Notes: generated by a model from the sequence alone, not told the origin. A stretch of DNA of 64,000 bases from M3007 sp965249785 (GCA_965249785.1 CBDFMU010000031.1:55281-119280); one strand, 5' to 3'. Counted from the stretch's first letter, positions 15,506 through 24,954 are shown. A program made the numbers and translations.

Positions 15506-16636
15506 CTACAACGTTCCCCGCAACTCCTGTTCCCGCTCAATCGCTTCAAACAACGCCTTGAAGTTCCCCTTGCCAAACGACTTCGCACCCTGACGCTGAA
15601 TAATTTCATAGAACACCGTCGGGCGGTCTTGCACGGGCTTGGTGAAGATTTGCAGCAGGTAGCCTTCCTCGTCGCGATCAATGAGGATGTTCATGGCTTT
15701 CAGGTCGTCGAGATTTTCGATGATCGGCCCGACGCGACTGGGCACATCTTCGTAGTAGGCTTCTGGCACTTGCAGAAACTCCACGCCGTTTTGGCGCATC
15801 TGGCCTACCGTGAAGAGAATATCGTCGGTGGCGACGGCGATGTGCTGCACGCCCGCGCTGTGATAGAAATCGAGGTACTCTTCGATCTGGCTCTTTTTCA
15901 AGCCTTTGGCCGGTTCATTGATCGGGAATTTGATGTAGCCGTTGCCATTGCTGACTACTTTGGACATCAGGGCGGTGTATTCCGTGGAAATATCGTCGTC
16001 GTCGAAGGTGATCAGCAGTTTGAAGCCCATCACGTCCTGGTAGAAGTTCACCCACTTGTCCATGCCGCCGAGTTCGACGTTGCCGACGCAGTGATCCACG
16101 TATTTCAGGCCAACGGGCTTGCAGGGATAGGCACTCACGCGTGGCACATAGCCGGGCATAAACGCGCCTTTGTACCCGCTGCGTTCCACAAAAGTGTGGA
16201 TGGTGTCGCCGTAGGTTTTGATGGCGGCCAGTACGACTTCGCCATGTTCATCGCTGATAGTATGCGGCGCAAAAGCACTTTCGGCACCACGCTCGACGGC
16301 GGTGTAGTAGGCTTTTTCGGCATCATCTACCCAAAGGGCGAGCACTTTCACACCATCGCCGTGGAGGGCAACGTGTTTCGCGATTTCGTGGTCGGGTTGC
16401 AGCGCGGAAGTGAGTACGAGCCGGACTTTATTTTGCTGCAAAACATAACTCACGCGGTCGCGCATACCCGTTTCGGGGCCTGAATAAGCGACGACCTGGA
16501 AGCCCATCGCGGCCTGGTAGTATAAGGCACTTTGCTTGGCGTTACCGACATAAAATTCGAGGTGATCGGTGCCATTGATTGGAAAATCATCGGCGGTAGG
16601 AGCCGTAGTGGTGGCGGGTTTGGTTAGGACATCCAT
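15506..16636 (-). CDS. hpd: 4-hydroxyphenylpyruvate dioxygenase
   Basis: A 376-residue HPPD of normal length. It is a non-haem Fe(II) enzyme that turns 4-hydroxyphenylpyruvate into homogentisate in tyrosine breakdown. The two vicinal-oxygen-chelate halves start at NGTDHLEFYVGNAKQS and LKYVDHCVGNVELGGMD. The iron ligands are visible as His182 (DHCVGN), His265 (VQHIAVATDD) and Glu344 (VFYEIIQRQG). The C-terminal gate helix is GNFKALFEAIEREQELRG. The neighbours are unrelated, so it appears to be a single-gene unit here, and homogentisate dioxygenase is not in the window. No frameshift or missing residue was seen. Confidence 0.97.
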   Translation of the reverse strand: MDVLTKPATTTAPTADDFPINGTDHLEFYVGNAKQSALYYQAAMGFQVVAYSGPETGMRDRVSYVLQQNKVRLVLTSALQPDHEIAKHVALHGDGVKVLALWVDDAEKAYYTAVERGAESAFAPHTISDEHGEVVLAAIKTYGDTIHTFVERSGYKGAFMPGYVPRVSAYPCKPVGLKYVDHCVGNVELGGMDKWVNFYQDVMGFKLLITFDDDDISTEYTALMSKVVSNGNGYIKFPINEPAKGLKKSQIEEYLDFYHSAGVQHIAVATDDILFTVGQMRQNGVEFLQVPEAYYEDVPSRVGPIIENLDDLKAMNILIDRDEEGYLLQIFTKPVQDRPTVFYEIIQRQGAKSFGKGNFKALFEAIEREQELRGTL

Positions 16637-16768
16637 GTTGTATAGATTGAATTTTGATGGAAAAACGCAAAAATAACAGGAATCAATGCGGATTTTTTAG
16701 AAGATCGTTCCAATAATTTAAACCGCCTCTTCTCCACACTTTCAACATCCTCTACGCTCCCACACTTT

Positions 16769-17293
16769 TCAATATTGTGCTTTCAACTGCAAATCCAGCC
16801 GCACGTCCGTATCGGTTAGCGGGGTTTTGCGGAGCCAAATGACGACATCTATATTAAAACGAGACCCAGTCAGCAGTCGTTTGGAATCGGAGAGGGTAGG
16901 AATGAGGGGAATCGCGTTGCCCGGATCCAGCGGTACTGGCTCCCGGTAGGCCACCTCGATATAATCGTCCGGGTTACTATCGTTGTACACACGCACCGAC
17001 ATTTTTTCTACGAAACTCAAATCAGCATCGCCAAAAATGCCACCAAAATTGCCGTTAGAAGTCAATAAGCCCACTACATCTGCGTCAGTTTTGTTGGCCT
17101 GCGTCAGACTTTGTGCGTAACGGGTAGGAATGTTTTTTAGTTGAAAGTGGTGCACTTCAAACACGTTGAGCGCTACCGGAATATTGAATTCCTGTTGATA
17201 TGATAAATCAAAACCGGGACCAAGATCGCGGTCTTTATGACAACTAAAAAGGGAGAAAATGGCGAATAAAAAGAGGGCTGGCGTGTAGCGCAT
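16769..17293 (-). CDS. Hypothetical lipoprotein
   Basis: From ATG 17293 this is a 174-residue lipoprotein: MRYTPALFLFAIFSLFSC is a signal with the lipobox LFSC, followed by HKDRD. A longer reading frame runs to 17575, but the added N-terminus crosses a dispersed intergenic repeat and buries the signal, so I reject it. The mature part (FNIPVALNVFEVHHFQLKNI, PLTDTDVRLDLQLKAQY) has no recognised domain. It looks like a small beta-rich envelope protein. Confidence 0.6.
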   Translation of the reverse strand: MRYTPALFLFAIFSLFSCHKDRDLGPGFDLSYQQEFNIPVALNVFEVHHFQLKNIPTRYAQSLTQANKTDADVVGLLTSNGNFGGIFGDADLSFVEKMSVRVYNDSNPDDYIEVAYREPVPLDPGNAIPLIPTLSDSKRLLTGSRFNIDVVIWLRKTPLTDTDVRLDLQLKAQY

Positions 17294-17410
17294 GATACTG
17301 AGTTCGGGATACAAAGATAATGAATGGGCCTTTGATGCAAAAACGTGGGAGATGGTTGGAAATTGGCCACGATTTAATGTGAATTTTGGGTGGGCGGAAT
17401 TACTCATGCT

Positions 17411-17471
17411 TTCTTTGGTCCTGTCACTTTTTTGTCTTGACACAAAAAAGTAACCAAAAAAAGTCAAGGCT
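17411..17471. repeat. Dispersed ACTTTTTTGT palindrome element
   Basis: ACTTTTTTGT (17426-17435) and ACAAAAAAGT (17442-17451) flank CTTGAC, inside a longer TTTGGT...ACCAAA framework. From memory, this phrase recurs in intergenic DNA of many Bacteroidota. The rest of the gap 17294-17677 contains no supported gene. Confidence 0.55.
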
Positions 17472-17677
17472 CTATGGAAATCCTGCGCTTTTGCTGGAAA
17501 TTTCCGGCGGAAGAGAAACCAAACTCGTCCCGTGAAGGCGGGACTCAAACAAGGTTTCTCTATAACCACCTCCAATTTCGCAAAAGCGGGATTTTCATAA
17601 GGCCGGTTTACGCGGATCGAAAATCACACAGTTGGCTGATTTTCATTGCGTTATTTGCCTTATGTGAATTTGCTCTT

Positions 17678-18106
17678 TTATTTAAACGCCATCGAAATTT
17701 GTCGCCGGAAATCCAGAATATCGGCAAAAACATTTCGCGTGGTGGGTTGTAATTGCAACTGCTTGGCCAAGATGCTCTCCAATAATAAATAGTCGCCCTG
17801 ATAAGCGAGGGGTTTGGCCACTTGTTCAAAGTAACTGCTCAGCATGGGAAAATCGTACTGTACTGCTCGTTCCAGCACGGTGGGCCAGACGTCGGCTAGC
17901 ATTTTGGCCTTGAAAAGCGACAGGGAAAGCAGGGCAAATCTCGCCTGTTCCGGCCATAATTCGCGCTGCACGGACTTGGGCAAATCTTCCGGTTTTGCGG
18001 CAATGGCCACTTGTAGTTGTGCTGCCAAAGTCAAGGGTAAAAGATCGAGCAGGCGATGCGCGACGAGTCGCACGGATTCGCTTTTATCGGCCACGGCCTT
18101 TTGCAA
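17678..18106 (-). CDS. DUF5691-type protein, C-terminal fragment after a frameshift
   Basis: This 142-residue frame is the continuation of the gene at 18084-18767. Read upstream of its first ATG, the same frame gives HKTKFLEIFACHLSLNDDAL, which joins naturally to the N-terminal half at about 18185. It consists of helical repeats (KSESVRLVAHRLLDLLPLTL, SVQRELWPEQARFALLSLSL). It ends normally at FRRQISMAFK. On its own it is not an independent gene. Confidence 0.6.
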   Translation of the reverse strand: MQKAVADKSESVRLVAHRLLDLLPLTLAAQLQVAIAAKPEDLPKSVQRELWPEQARFALLSLSLFKAKMLADVWPTVLERAVQYDFPMLSSYFEQVAKPLAYQGDYLLLESILAKQLQLQPTTRNVFADILDFRRQISMAFK

Positions 18107-18767
18107 TAAGGCATCGTCGTTGAGGGAAAGATGGCAGGCGAAAATTTCCAGGAATTTGGTTTTGTGTTCGCTTTTCTCTTGGTTCCCAGGTTGCTTCCAG
18201 CCAGGCCAGTGCCACGAGCGGTTTGCGTTGTCGGGCGGTCAGCAACAGTCGCCGACGTTCGTCAAAAGAGGCGGTAAACCAATCTTCCTCTGCATCGGTC
18301 AGGAGATTGCGCCAGCGAAAATGCTGTTGCGCCAGCCATTTCCCCAATGGCCCCAGAGCAGGCTCCAATTGCTTGAAAAAGAATTTATTATCTAATCCGA
18401 TATGTAGCAGATCCGGCAATAATTCTGGCGGCAAACGCTGATTGCTGGCCGTCAATAATTCCAGAAATTCGGGCAGCGCGGGGCGATGCCGTCCACTCAA
18501 CATTTGGCGCAATAAAGCGATGGCAGCGGAACCACATATAGGCCGATGATCGTGCGGGGCGGGCAGAGGCCGTTCTGCTGGTGCATCGGCCAAAACGAAA
18601 CCCGCTTTGCGTCGCAAATGCGCAGCGGCCAGGGCTTCCAGTGCGGCTTGCGCGGGATCGGTAGCAGTGACAGGCAGCCCCAGCGTCGCCAGATCGGCGG
18701 CGGAGAGGGGATGGCGTTCGGTGCCAATGAGCGCAGTTTTGACGATATTTTCCCAGACTGTGGGCAT
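18084..18767 (-). CDS. DUF5691-type protein, N-terminal fragment (frameshifted)
   Basis: This 227-residue frame opens with WENIVKTALIGTERHPL, the characteristic DUF5691 start, followed by helical repeats (ALLRQMLSGRHRPALPEFLE, LDNKFFFKQLEPALGPLGKW, WFTASFDERRRLLLTARQRK). After LEATWEP the frame goes wrong, and the last 25 residues (EKRTQNQIPGNF...) are out of frame. Removing one base in the CCC run at 18185-18187 restores one continuous protein to 17678. DUF5691 proteins commonly sit with SWIM zinc-finger and MoxR/VWA genes, none of which is here. The small secreted-protein gene is 9 bp upstream on the same strand. Confidence 0.65.
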   Translation of the reverse strand: MPTVWENIVKTALIGTERHPLSAADLATLGLPVTATDPAQAALEALAAAHLRRKAGFVLADAPAERPLPAPHDHRPICGSAAIALLRQMLSGRHRPALPEFLELLTASNQRLPPELLPDLLHIGLDNKFFFKQLEPALGPLGKWLAQQHFRWRNLLTDAEEDWFTASFDERRRLLLTARQRKPLVALAWLEATWEPREKRTQNQIPGNFRLPSFPQRRCLIAKGRGR

Positions 18768-18776
18768 AGCACAAAG

Positions 18777-19226
18777 CTACTTCAAAGCAATGAGCACCAC
18801 GTAATATTCTGCACCGTCCAGGCTTTGGCGACTAAAATTGTAGCGAAACATCTTGCCGATGTACTCATTTTGGCCACCACCCGTGAACGTCGAACTCCGC
18901 CGCTCCTCAATGGATGTGCGCAGGTTGGTGTAGTGATTTTCTTCGAGGGTCATATACTGAATGGTATTCGCCGCAGAATTCCACACAATTACTTGCTGAT
19001 AATATTGCTTGCCGTTGGAAGTGCCGAGCCAGCATTTGTTATATACCCGACTGGCGGCGGAAGTTTTTGCCAAATCGAAGCCATATTCCAGGATTTTGGC
19101 CTGTTTGGTCGCTGCATCGGCGCGCTGGATGGATTGCAGAGCAACTAATTGAAATTCAGGACATTGAGCGGATAAAAAGGAGGCAGCAAAAAGGAGTAAA
19201 ACAAAGAGTAAAGGCGTAGATTTCAT
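18777..19226 (-). CDS. Small secreted hypothetical protein
   Basis: From ATG 19226 it encodes 149 residues with a clear signal peptide (MKSTPLLFVLLLFAASFLSA, cleavage before Q). A longer frame to 19286 adds a second hydrophobic stretch and is less likely. The mature protein contains two Cys (near CPEF and NKCW) and a conserved-looking block YNKCWLGTSNGKQYYQQVIV, with no recognised domain. It is 9 bp upstream of the DUF5691 gene and probably co-transcribed with it. Confidence 0.5.
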   Translation of the reverse strand: MKSTPLLFVLLLFAASFLSAQCPEFQLVALQSIQRADAATKQAKILEYGFDLAKTSAASRVYNKCWLGTSNGKQYYQQVIVWNSAANTIQYMTLEENHYTNLRTSIEERRSSTFTGGGQNEYIGKMFRYNFSRQSLDGAEYYVVLIALK

Positions 19227-19532
19227 CAATCGGATTGGATTTGCGCCCGACAATATGGGCGTAATGAAAAGACAAAGGAACTTCACACAACGGATTATTT
19301 CCTTTTTTTAGGCGTAACAAATTCCTTTTTTTGTTAATTTACTCGGCTGCTTTTCCCGGTTTTCGCCTTTTTCCTGGCTGGTAAAACAGCCGGATGCTGG
19401 ATACAAAACAAGCACGAAAAGCCGAGCTGCCACAGGAAAAATAAGGCCAATAAGCAGTTGCCCGGCTGAGCGGTTGTCTTTTTGACCAATGGTTTATTTT
19501 CAAAACTTACATTTACCCAAAAATTCGCCTGC
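19227..19532. other. Divergent gap, no gene recognised
   Basis: This 306-bp gap lies between two divergent genes. It contains a small hairpin (GGCTG-GTAAAA-CAGCC at 19377-19392) and partly self-complementary CGGCT/AGCCG words. A 66-codon minus-strand frame at 19334-19534 lacks any family signal and overlaps the next gene start, so it is not called. Confidence 0.35.
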
Positions 19533-22529
19533 ATGAAATTTTCAACCCGCCTGCTCTTGCCCCTTGCCCTTTACCTCTTGCCCTTTATTTCCTCCGCCCA
19601 ACAAACTTTCCCCACGGCAGCACCGTCCGACGAGCGGCCCGGCCTGTTTGCTTTTACCAATGCTACCATTTTTGTAGATTATAAAACCCGCCTCGATGGA
19701 GCCACGCTACTCATTCGCGACGGCTGGATAGAAGCCTGCGGATCGAATATTCCGATACCCGCCGGGGTAGTTGTCACCGACTGCGCGGGCAAAACGATTT
19801 ACCCGGCTTTTATTGATTTGTACGCCACCGGTTATGGTCTGCCCGCGCCCCAAGCCGTGGGAACTCCGCCCGCCCAACGCCCGCAACAACTGACCAACAA
19901 AAAAGGCGCATTTGCCTGGAATGAAGCCCTGAAACCCGAATTTAACGCCGCTGACGCATTCGCCATAGATCCCAAAGCCGCCGAAGAAATGCGCAAACTC
20001 GGTTTCGGGGCCGTACTCACCCATCGCGCCGACGGCATTGCGCGGGGTACCGGAACCCTGGTGGCCCTCACCGACCAGCGCGAGCACGAGGCCATGCTGA
20101 TGACCGCCGCCAGCAACCATTTGTCGTTTCGCAAAGGCACCAGCACTCAAGACTATCCGTCCTCGCTCATGGGCTGCATCGCGCTGATCCGGCAGACCTA
20201 CCTCGACAGTCGTTGGTATCAGGCGGAAGGGCATCTGAAAGAACAAAACCTTTCGCTGGTAGCCTGGAACGCCGTGCAGGGATTGCCTCAAATATTTGAA
20301 ACATCGGACAAACTCGACATCCTGCGCATCGCCCGCATCGGGCAGGAATTTGGGGTGAAATATCTGGTCAAAACCGTCGGCGACGAGTACCAACGCCTCG
20401 ATGCGGTAAAGGCCACTGGCCAAAACTTGATCGTGCCGCTAAATTTCCCCGAAACTTATGATGTGCGCGACCCTTACGACGCGATGAACGTCTCGCTGCA
20501 CGATTTGAAACATTGGGAAATGGCACCCAGCAATCCCGCTCGTTTGGAGGCAGCTGGTATTTCTTTTGCCTTGACTACCAATGGATTGAAAGACAAAAGC
20601 AAATTTTTGGAAAATCTCCGTAAAGCGGTTGAATATGGCTTGACGGAAGAAATGGCGTTGAAAGCCCTGACCTGGCAACCTGCTCTGTTTATCCACGCCG
20701 AAAGCCAAATAGGTAGTCTGGAAAAAGGCAAACGCGCCAATTTTTTCATGACATCGGGCAGCATTTTTAAAGCCGATACCAGGATTTACCAGAATTGGGT
20801 AGAAGGCAAAAACTTCGATGTAACCACAGATAAATCGTTGTCCAACAACCTGTTCGGAAATTTTAACCTCACGGTTGGCAGCGATGTATACACCCTGAAA
20901 ATCAGTGGCAAACCGGAATCGCCCGAAGCCCAGATCGTGAAGGCCGACAGCAGCAAAGTGAAGGCTACTTTCAGTTATTCACCCGTCGGCTTGATCGTTT
21001 TGTCGTTTCAGCCAGACACCACTGCGAAAGGCTACGTCGCGCTTTCCGGTACGGCCAATGGCCGCGAATGGTCGGGACGCGGCACCCGCGCCGACGGCAG
21101 TTGGGTGGAGTGGCGCGCGAGTTTTTTGAGTGCCGCCGCGCCGCCCGCGCCACCGAAAACGCCGGTCGTGGTACACCCTGAACTAGGCCCTATGATTTAT
21201 CCGTTTACCGCTTTTGGCTGGCAGGAGCGACCAACAGCGCAAACGGTACTCATCCAAAATGCAACCGTTTGGACCAACGAAAAAGACGGCATTCTGCAAA
21301 ATACCGACGTACTCATCAGCAACGGAAAAATCCAGAAGATCGGTCGGAAACTACCCGTGACGGACAACGCTGTGGTGGTGGACGGCACGGGTAAGCACCT
21401 CACAGCGGGTATTATTGATGAACACTCGCACATTGCCATCGCTCGCGGGGTGAACGAAGGCACCCAGGAAAGCAGTGCCGAAGTGCGTATCGGCGATGTG
21501 CTGGACTGCGAAGACATTGATATTTATCGCCAGTTGGCGGGTGGTGTCACCAGCAGTCACCTGTTGCACGGATCGGCCAACCCGATTGGTGGCCAAACCC
21601 AGCTCATCAAACTCCGCTGGGGCTACGCACCGGAGGAATTGAAATTTCAGAATTGGCCGGGCTTTATCAAATTTGCCCTCGGCGAAAACGTGAAGCAGTC
21701 CAATTGGGGCGATAATTTCCAAAGCCGTTACCCGCAGACGCGCATGGGCACCGAGCAGGTGTATGTAGACTATTTCAATCGCGCGCAGGAATATGGCAAA
21801 CTGAAAAAATCCGGCAAACCCTACCGCCAAGACCTGGAACTGGAGGCCCTGCTGGAAATCCTGGAATCCAAACGTTTCATCACCTGCCACTCCTACGTGC
21901 AATCTGAAATCACGATGCTAATGCGGGTGGCCGAGCGGTTTCAGTTTCGCGTCAACACCTTTACCCACGTCCTCGAAGGCTATAAAGTGGCCGACAAAAT
22001 GGCCAAACATGGCGCAGGCGGCAGTACGTTCAGCGATTGGTGGGATTACAAATACGAGGTGTACGAAGCCATTCCCTACAACGCCAAGATGATGGCTGAC
22101 CGTGGCGTGGTGGTGGCGATCAATTCCGATGATGCTGAAATGGCCCGCCGTCTCAACCAGGAAGCCGCCAAAAGCGTCCTCAATGGGGGTATGAAGGAAG
22201 AAGATGCCTGGAAAATGGTGACGCTCAATCCCGCCAAACTTCTGCACGTAGATGACCGCGTCGGCAGCGTAAAAGTCGGTAAGGATGCCGATCTGGTGTT
22301 GTGGAATAATAATCCGCTTTCCGTGTATGCCCGCCCCGAAAAGACCTGGGTGGATGGCATTCAATTTTTTGATCGCCAACAAGATGCACAACGACAGACC
22401 TGGGTGCGGCAGGAGCGGGCGCGATTGATTCAGAAATTGCAGGGAGCTAAAAAAAGCGGCGAATCAGGCGAAAAACCGACTGCGCCGAAGCAGCATTATC
22501 ACTGTGATGATGTGCTGGATGAGGGTTGA
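19533..22529 (+). CDS. Secreted double amidohydrolase, first half degenerate
   Basis: From ATG 19533 it is a 998-residue protein with a signal peptide (MKFSTRLLLPLALYLLPF...SSAQQ). Two amidohydrolase units follow in tandem. The first (about 35-440) has the beta-sandwich entry ATIFVDYKTRLDGATLLIRD and the closing GSLEKGKRANFFM, but the metal-binding HxH position reads IYPAFIDLYATGYG, with no His. The second (about 560-970) keeps the ligands: EHSHIA (HxH), FITCHSY, FTHVLEG and NSDDAEMARR. It ends with VGSVKVGKDADLVLWNN. The protein therefore probably uses one active metal site and keeps the other unit as structure. The family contains imidazolonepropionase- and dipeptidase-like enzymes; the substrate is not predictable. 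Confidence 0.8.
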   Translation: MKFSTRLLLPLALYLLPFISSAQQTFPTAAPSDERPGLFAFTNATIFVDYKTRLDGATLLIRDGWIEACGSNIPIPAGVVVTDCAGKTIYPAFIDLYATGYGLPAPQAVGTPPAQRPQQLTNKKGAFAWNEALKPEFNAADAFAIDPKAAEEMRKLGFGAVLTHRADGIARGTGTLVALTDQREHEAMLMTAASNHLSFRKGTSTQDYPSSLMGCIALIRQTYLDSRWYQAEGHLKEQNLSLVAWNAVQGLPQIFETSDKLDILRIARIGQEFGVKYLVKTVGDEYQRLDAVKATGQNLIVPLNFPETYDVRDPYDAMNVSLHDLKHWEMAPSNPARLEAAGISFALTTNGLKDKSKFLENLRKAVEYGLTEEMALKALTWQPALFIHAESQIGSLEKGKRANFFMTSGSIFKADTRIYQNWVEGKNFDVTTDKSLSNNLFGNFNLTVGSDVYTLKISGKPESPEAQIVKADSSKVKATFSYSPVGLIVLSFQPDTTAKGYVALSGTANGREWSGRGTRADGSWVEWRASFLSAAAPPAPPKTPVVVHPELGPMIYPFTAFGWQERPTAQTVLIQNATVWTNEKDGILQNTDVLISNGKIQKIGRKLPVTDNAVVVDGTGKHLTAGIIDEHSHIAIARGVNEGTQESSAEVRIGDVLDCEDIDIYRQLAGGVTSSHLLHGSANPIGGQTQLIKLRWGYAPEELKFQNWPGFIKFALGENVKQSNWGDNFQSRYPQTRMGTEQVYVDYFNRAQEYGKLKKSGKPYRQDLELEALLEILESKRFITCHSYVQSEITMLMRVAERFQFRVNTFTHVLEGYKVADKMAKHGAGGSTFSDWWDYKYEVYEAIPYNAKMMADRGVVVAINSDDAEMARRLNQEAAKSVLNGGMKEEDAWKMVTLNPAKLLHVDDRVGSVKVGKDADLVLWNNNPLSVYARPEKTWVDGIQFFDRQQDAQRQTWVRQERARLIQKLQGAKKSGESGEKPTAPKQHYHCDDVLDEG

Positions 22530-22727
22530 GTTTCTCGCGCTGTGATCGGCGTTGCCCTTAAAAACTTTGCGTAAATCCGCATTGTCTGGTCATCTGCGTT
22601 CCCATGATGATCCTGTTCATGACCGACGAGCGGTGGATAACTGTACCATCTATCCCTCCTAAACCCATCATCCAAAGCCCATTGCCATACTTTGGTCTAA
22701 TGTTAAAATCATCCGTACCAAAACCCA

Positions 22728-22735
22728 TAATTTTG
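22728..22735 (+). promoter_or_regulatory. Possible -7 box of the subtilase promoter
   Basis: TAATTTTG matches the Bacteroidota -7 consensus TAnnTTTG and lies 85 bp upstream of ATG 22820. No clear TTTG -33 element was found. The gap 22530-22819 shows nothing else. Confidence 0.35.
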
Positions 22736-22819
22736 CCGTTTGTGATGGCCGCTGCGTGACGCCACGTGCGTCCATCGTCTTACCTACCATACAAAATGTT
22801 CAACCTAATTTTTAACAAC

Positions 22820-24526
22820 ATGACATTCAAACAAACTGTGGTCGCGCTGGCCCTTTGCCTGCCCGCCCTGTTCGTAGCTGCCCAGACCAAGGCTCCCGAT
22901 AACTGGTTCACGCTCGACCCCACGAAAGATAAAGTGCAGGGTACGGGTGGCGACGAAGCACTGTCCCGCCTGAAAGCAGCCGGTAAAAAAGGCCAGACCA
23001 TCATCGTAGCCGTACTCGATTCTGGGGTGGATTACAAGCACGAAGACCTGAAAGACATTATGTGGACCAATCCCGGCGAAATCGCGGGCAACGGTATTGA
23101 TGATGACCACAATGGTTACATCGATGATGTGCACGGTTGGAACTTCCTGGGAGGCAAAGACGGCAAGAACGTCGAGCACGAGACCCTCGAACTCACCCGC
23201 GAATACGTCCGCCTCAGCAAGCGTTTCAAAGGTACTGACCCGAAAAACCTGAGCGGCGATGCGGCCAAAGAATACAAATACTACACAGACGTGAAAACGG
23301 CTTTTGAAGACCAACGCCGCGAAGCTGAGTCGGGTAAAGCGCAGATTGACAAGCAGATCGACAAGGTAGCCGACGCTTTCAAGGCTGTGGAGAAAGCCAT
23401 TGGTAAGAAGGATTTCACCGCCGACGACTTAGACAAAGTAAATGCTGGCAGCAACAAGGAACTGAAAGAATCCGTGGCTTTGGTGCAAAAAGTAATGGGT
23501 AACGGCGTGGCCAACCTCGCCGAACTGGAAGAACAACGCAAACAGGCCAGCGAATACTACGACGGCCAGTTGCTCTACAACCTGAATCCGGACTACAATC
23601 CTCGTACAGCAGTTGGTGACAACCCGGACGACCTGAGCAGCCGCAATTATGGCAACAATGACTACCAGGGCCCCGATGCCAGCCACGGCACCCACGTCTC
23701 CGGCATCATTGCTGCCGAGCGCGGCAATGGCGTAGGCATCAACGGGATCGCCGATAATGTGCGGATTATGTCGGTGCGTTGCGTACCAGACGGCGACGAG
23801 CGCGATAAAGACGTTGCTAACGCCATTTATTACGCCGTAGACAATGGCGCCAGCATCATCAATATGTCCTTTGGCAAAAGCTACAGCCCGCAAAAAGCCT
23901 ACGTAGATGCCGCGATGCGCTATGCTTCCGACCATGACGTACTGCTCGTACACGCTGCCGGCAACGAGTCAGCGAACAACGATACTGACCCGAATTTCCC
24001 GAACGATATGTACAAGACACCAGTGAAAGCTGGGCTCTTCAAAAAAGAGAGAAACGTCCCGACTTGGATGGAAATCGGTGCACTGTCCTGGAAAACGGGC
24101 GACAAGCGCGTGGCTAGTTTCTCCAATTACGGCAAAAAGAACGTAGACCTGTTCTCACCGGGGGTGGCTATTTATTCCACTACGCCGGGCAATAAGTACG
24201 CTTCTTATCAGGGTACGTCTATGGCTTCTCCGGCTGCGGCGGGCGTAGCGGCGATCATCCGCTCTTATTATCCCGATCTATCGGCCAAGCAGGTGAAGGA
24301 TATTATGATCAAATCCGTGCTGCCACAGGAAGGCGAAGTCACCAAACCCGGCAGCACCGACAAGATAAAATTCAGCGAACTGTCGGTGAGCGGCGGTATT
24401 GTCAGTGCTACTAATGCTATTGCAATGGCCGACAAGACGAAGGGTAAAAAGGTGAAAAAAGCCACCTGGCGCGAAGCGGGTATGGGTAAAATGACCAAGA
24501 AAGATAAAATGGGACCAAAGGCGTAA
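22820..24526 (+). CDS. Secreted S8 family subtilisin-like protease
   Basis: From ATG 22820 it has 568 residues with signal MTFKQTVVALALCLPALFVA. The catalytic triad is visible as Asp67 (AVLDSGVDYKHED), His289 (DASHGTHVSGI) and Ser467 (YQGTSMASPAAAGVAA), with Asn382 (AAGNES) as the oxyanion residue. Asp and His are 222 residues apart instead of a few dozen, because a charged helical insertion (about 120-280, for example AFEDQRREAESGKAQIDKQI) lies between them. It ends in a Lys-rich tail and has no T9SS sorting domain. It stands alone between the amidohydrolase and the adhesin, closed by a strong terminator. Confidence 0.92.
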   Translation: MTFKQTVVALALCLPALFVAAQTKAPDNWFTLDPTKDKVQGTGGDEALSRLKAAGKKGQTIIVAVLDSGVDYKHEDLKDIMWTNPGEIAGNGIDDDHNGYIDDVHGWNFLGGKDGKNVEHETLELTREYVRLSKRFKGTDPKNLSGDAAKEYKYYTDVKTAFEDQRREAESGKAQIDKQIDKVADAFKAVEKAIGKKDFTADDLDKVNAGSNKELKESVALVQKVMGNGVANLAELEEQRKQASEYYDGQLLYNLNPDYNPRTAVGDNPDDLSSRNYGNNDYQGPDASHGTHVSGIIAAERGNGVGINGIADNVRIMSVRCVPDGDERDKDVANAIYYAVDNGASIINMSFGKSYSPQKAYVDAAMRYASDHDVLLVHAAGNESANNDTDPNFPNDMYKTPVKAGLFKKERNVPTWMEIGALSWKTGDKRVASFSNYGKKNVDLFSPGVAIYSTTPGNKYASYQGTSMASPAAAGVAAIIRSYYPDLSAKQVKDIMIKSVLPQEGEVTKPGSTDKIKFSELSVSGGIVSATNAIAMADKTKGKKVKKATWREAGMGKMTKKDKMGPKA

Positions 24527-24550
24527 ACGTGCTTCCAATTTTTGTCTGTA

Positions 24551-24601
24551 CCATAAAAAATGAGTCGTTCCGAAATATTCGGGACGGCTCATTTTTTATG
24601 G
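24551..24601. terminator. Strong bidirectional terminator after the protease
   Basis: CCATAAAAAATGAG-TCGTTCC pairs with GGGACGG-CTCATTTTTTATGG, forming a roughly 21-bp stem around GAAATATTC. A-run and T-run flank the GC core, so it can terminate on either strand. Confidence 0.85.
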
Positions 24602-24946
24602 TAAATGGTTGATAATGAAAGTACTCGCTTAGAGTTAATAAGAACGAAGACGGAGTGGATAATACAAGTTTTCTCTTAAAGCTTCGCCTTACTTGGTTTT
24701 CCAGCGAATTGGCAAAATTTGGCATAAGCCATGATTTTATAAAAATTTGCTCCAGCATAAATATTCTCCTCAATCCAATTTTTCTCTACTCTTTCCAGGG
24801 AAATGGGAATATAGATAGAACAAAATTTGCCGATGAACGCGGATTATTCTGAATGGAAATTGGTGCCGTTCGTAATAGCACCCTTGGAAAATACGCTCGC
24901 CACCTGAACCAACCAACATTCCTATCGCTTTTCGCAGTCGGCTTGC

Positions 24947-24954
24947 TACTTTTG
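24947..24954 (+). promoter_or_regulatory. -7 promoter box for the giant adhesin
   Basis: TACTTTTG is a perfect TAnnTTTG box 48 bp before ATG 25002. This supports that start. The rest of the gap 24602-25001 contains only short, unsupported frames. Confidence 0.45.
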
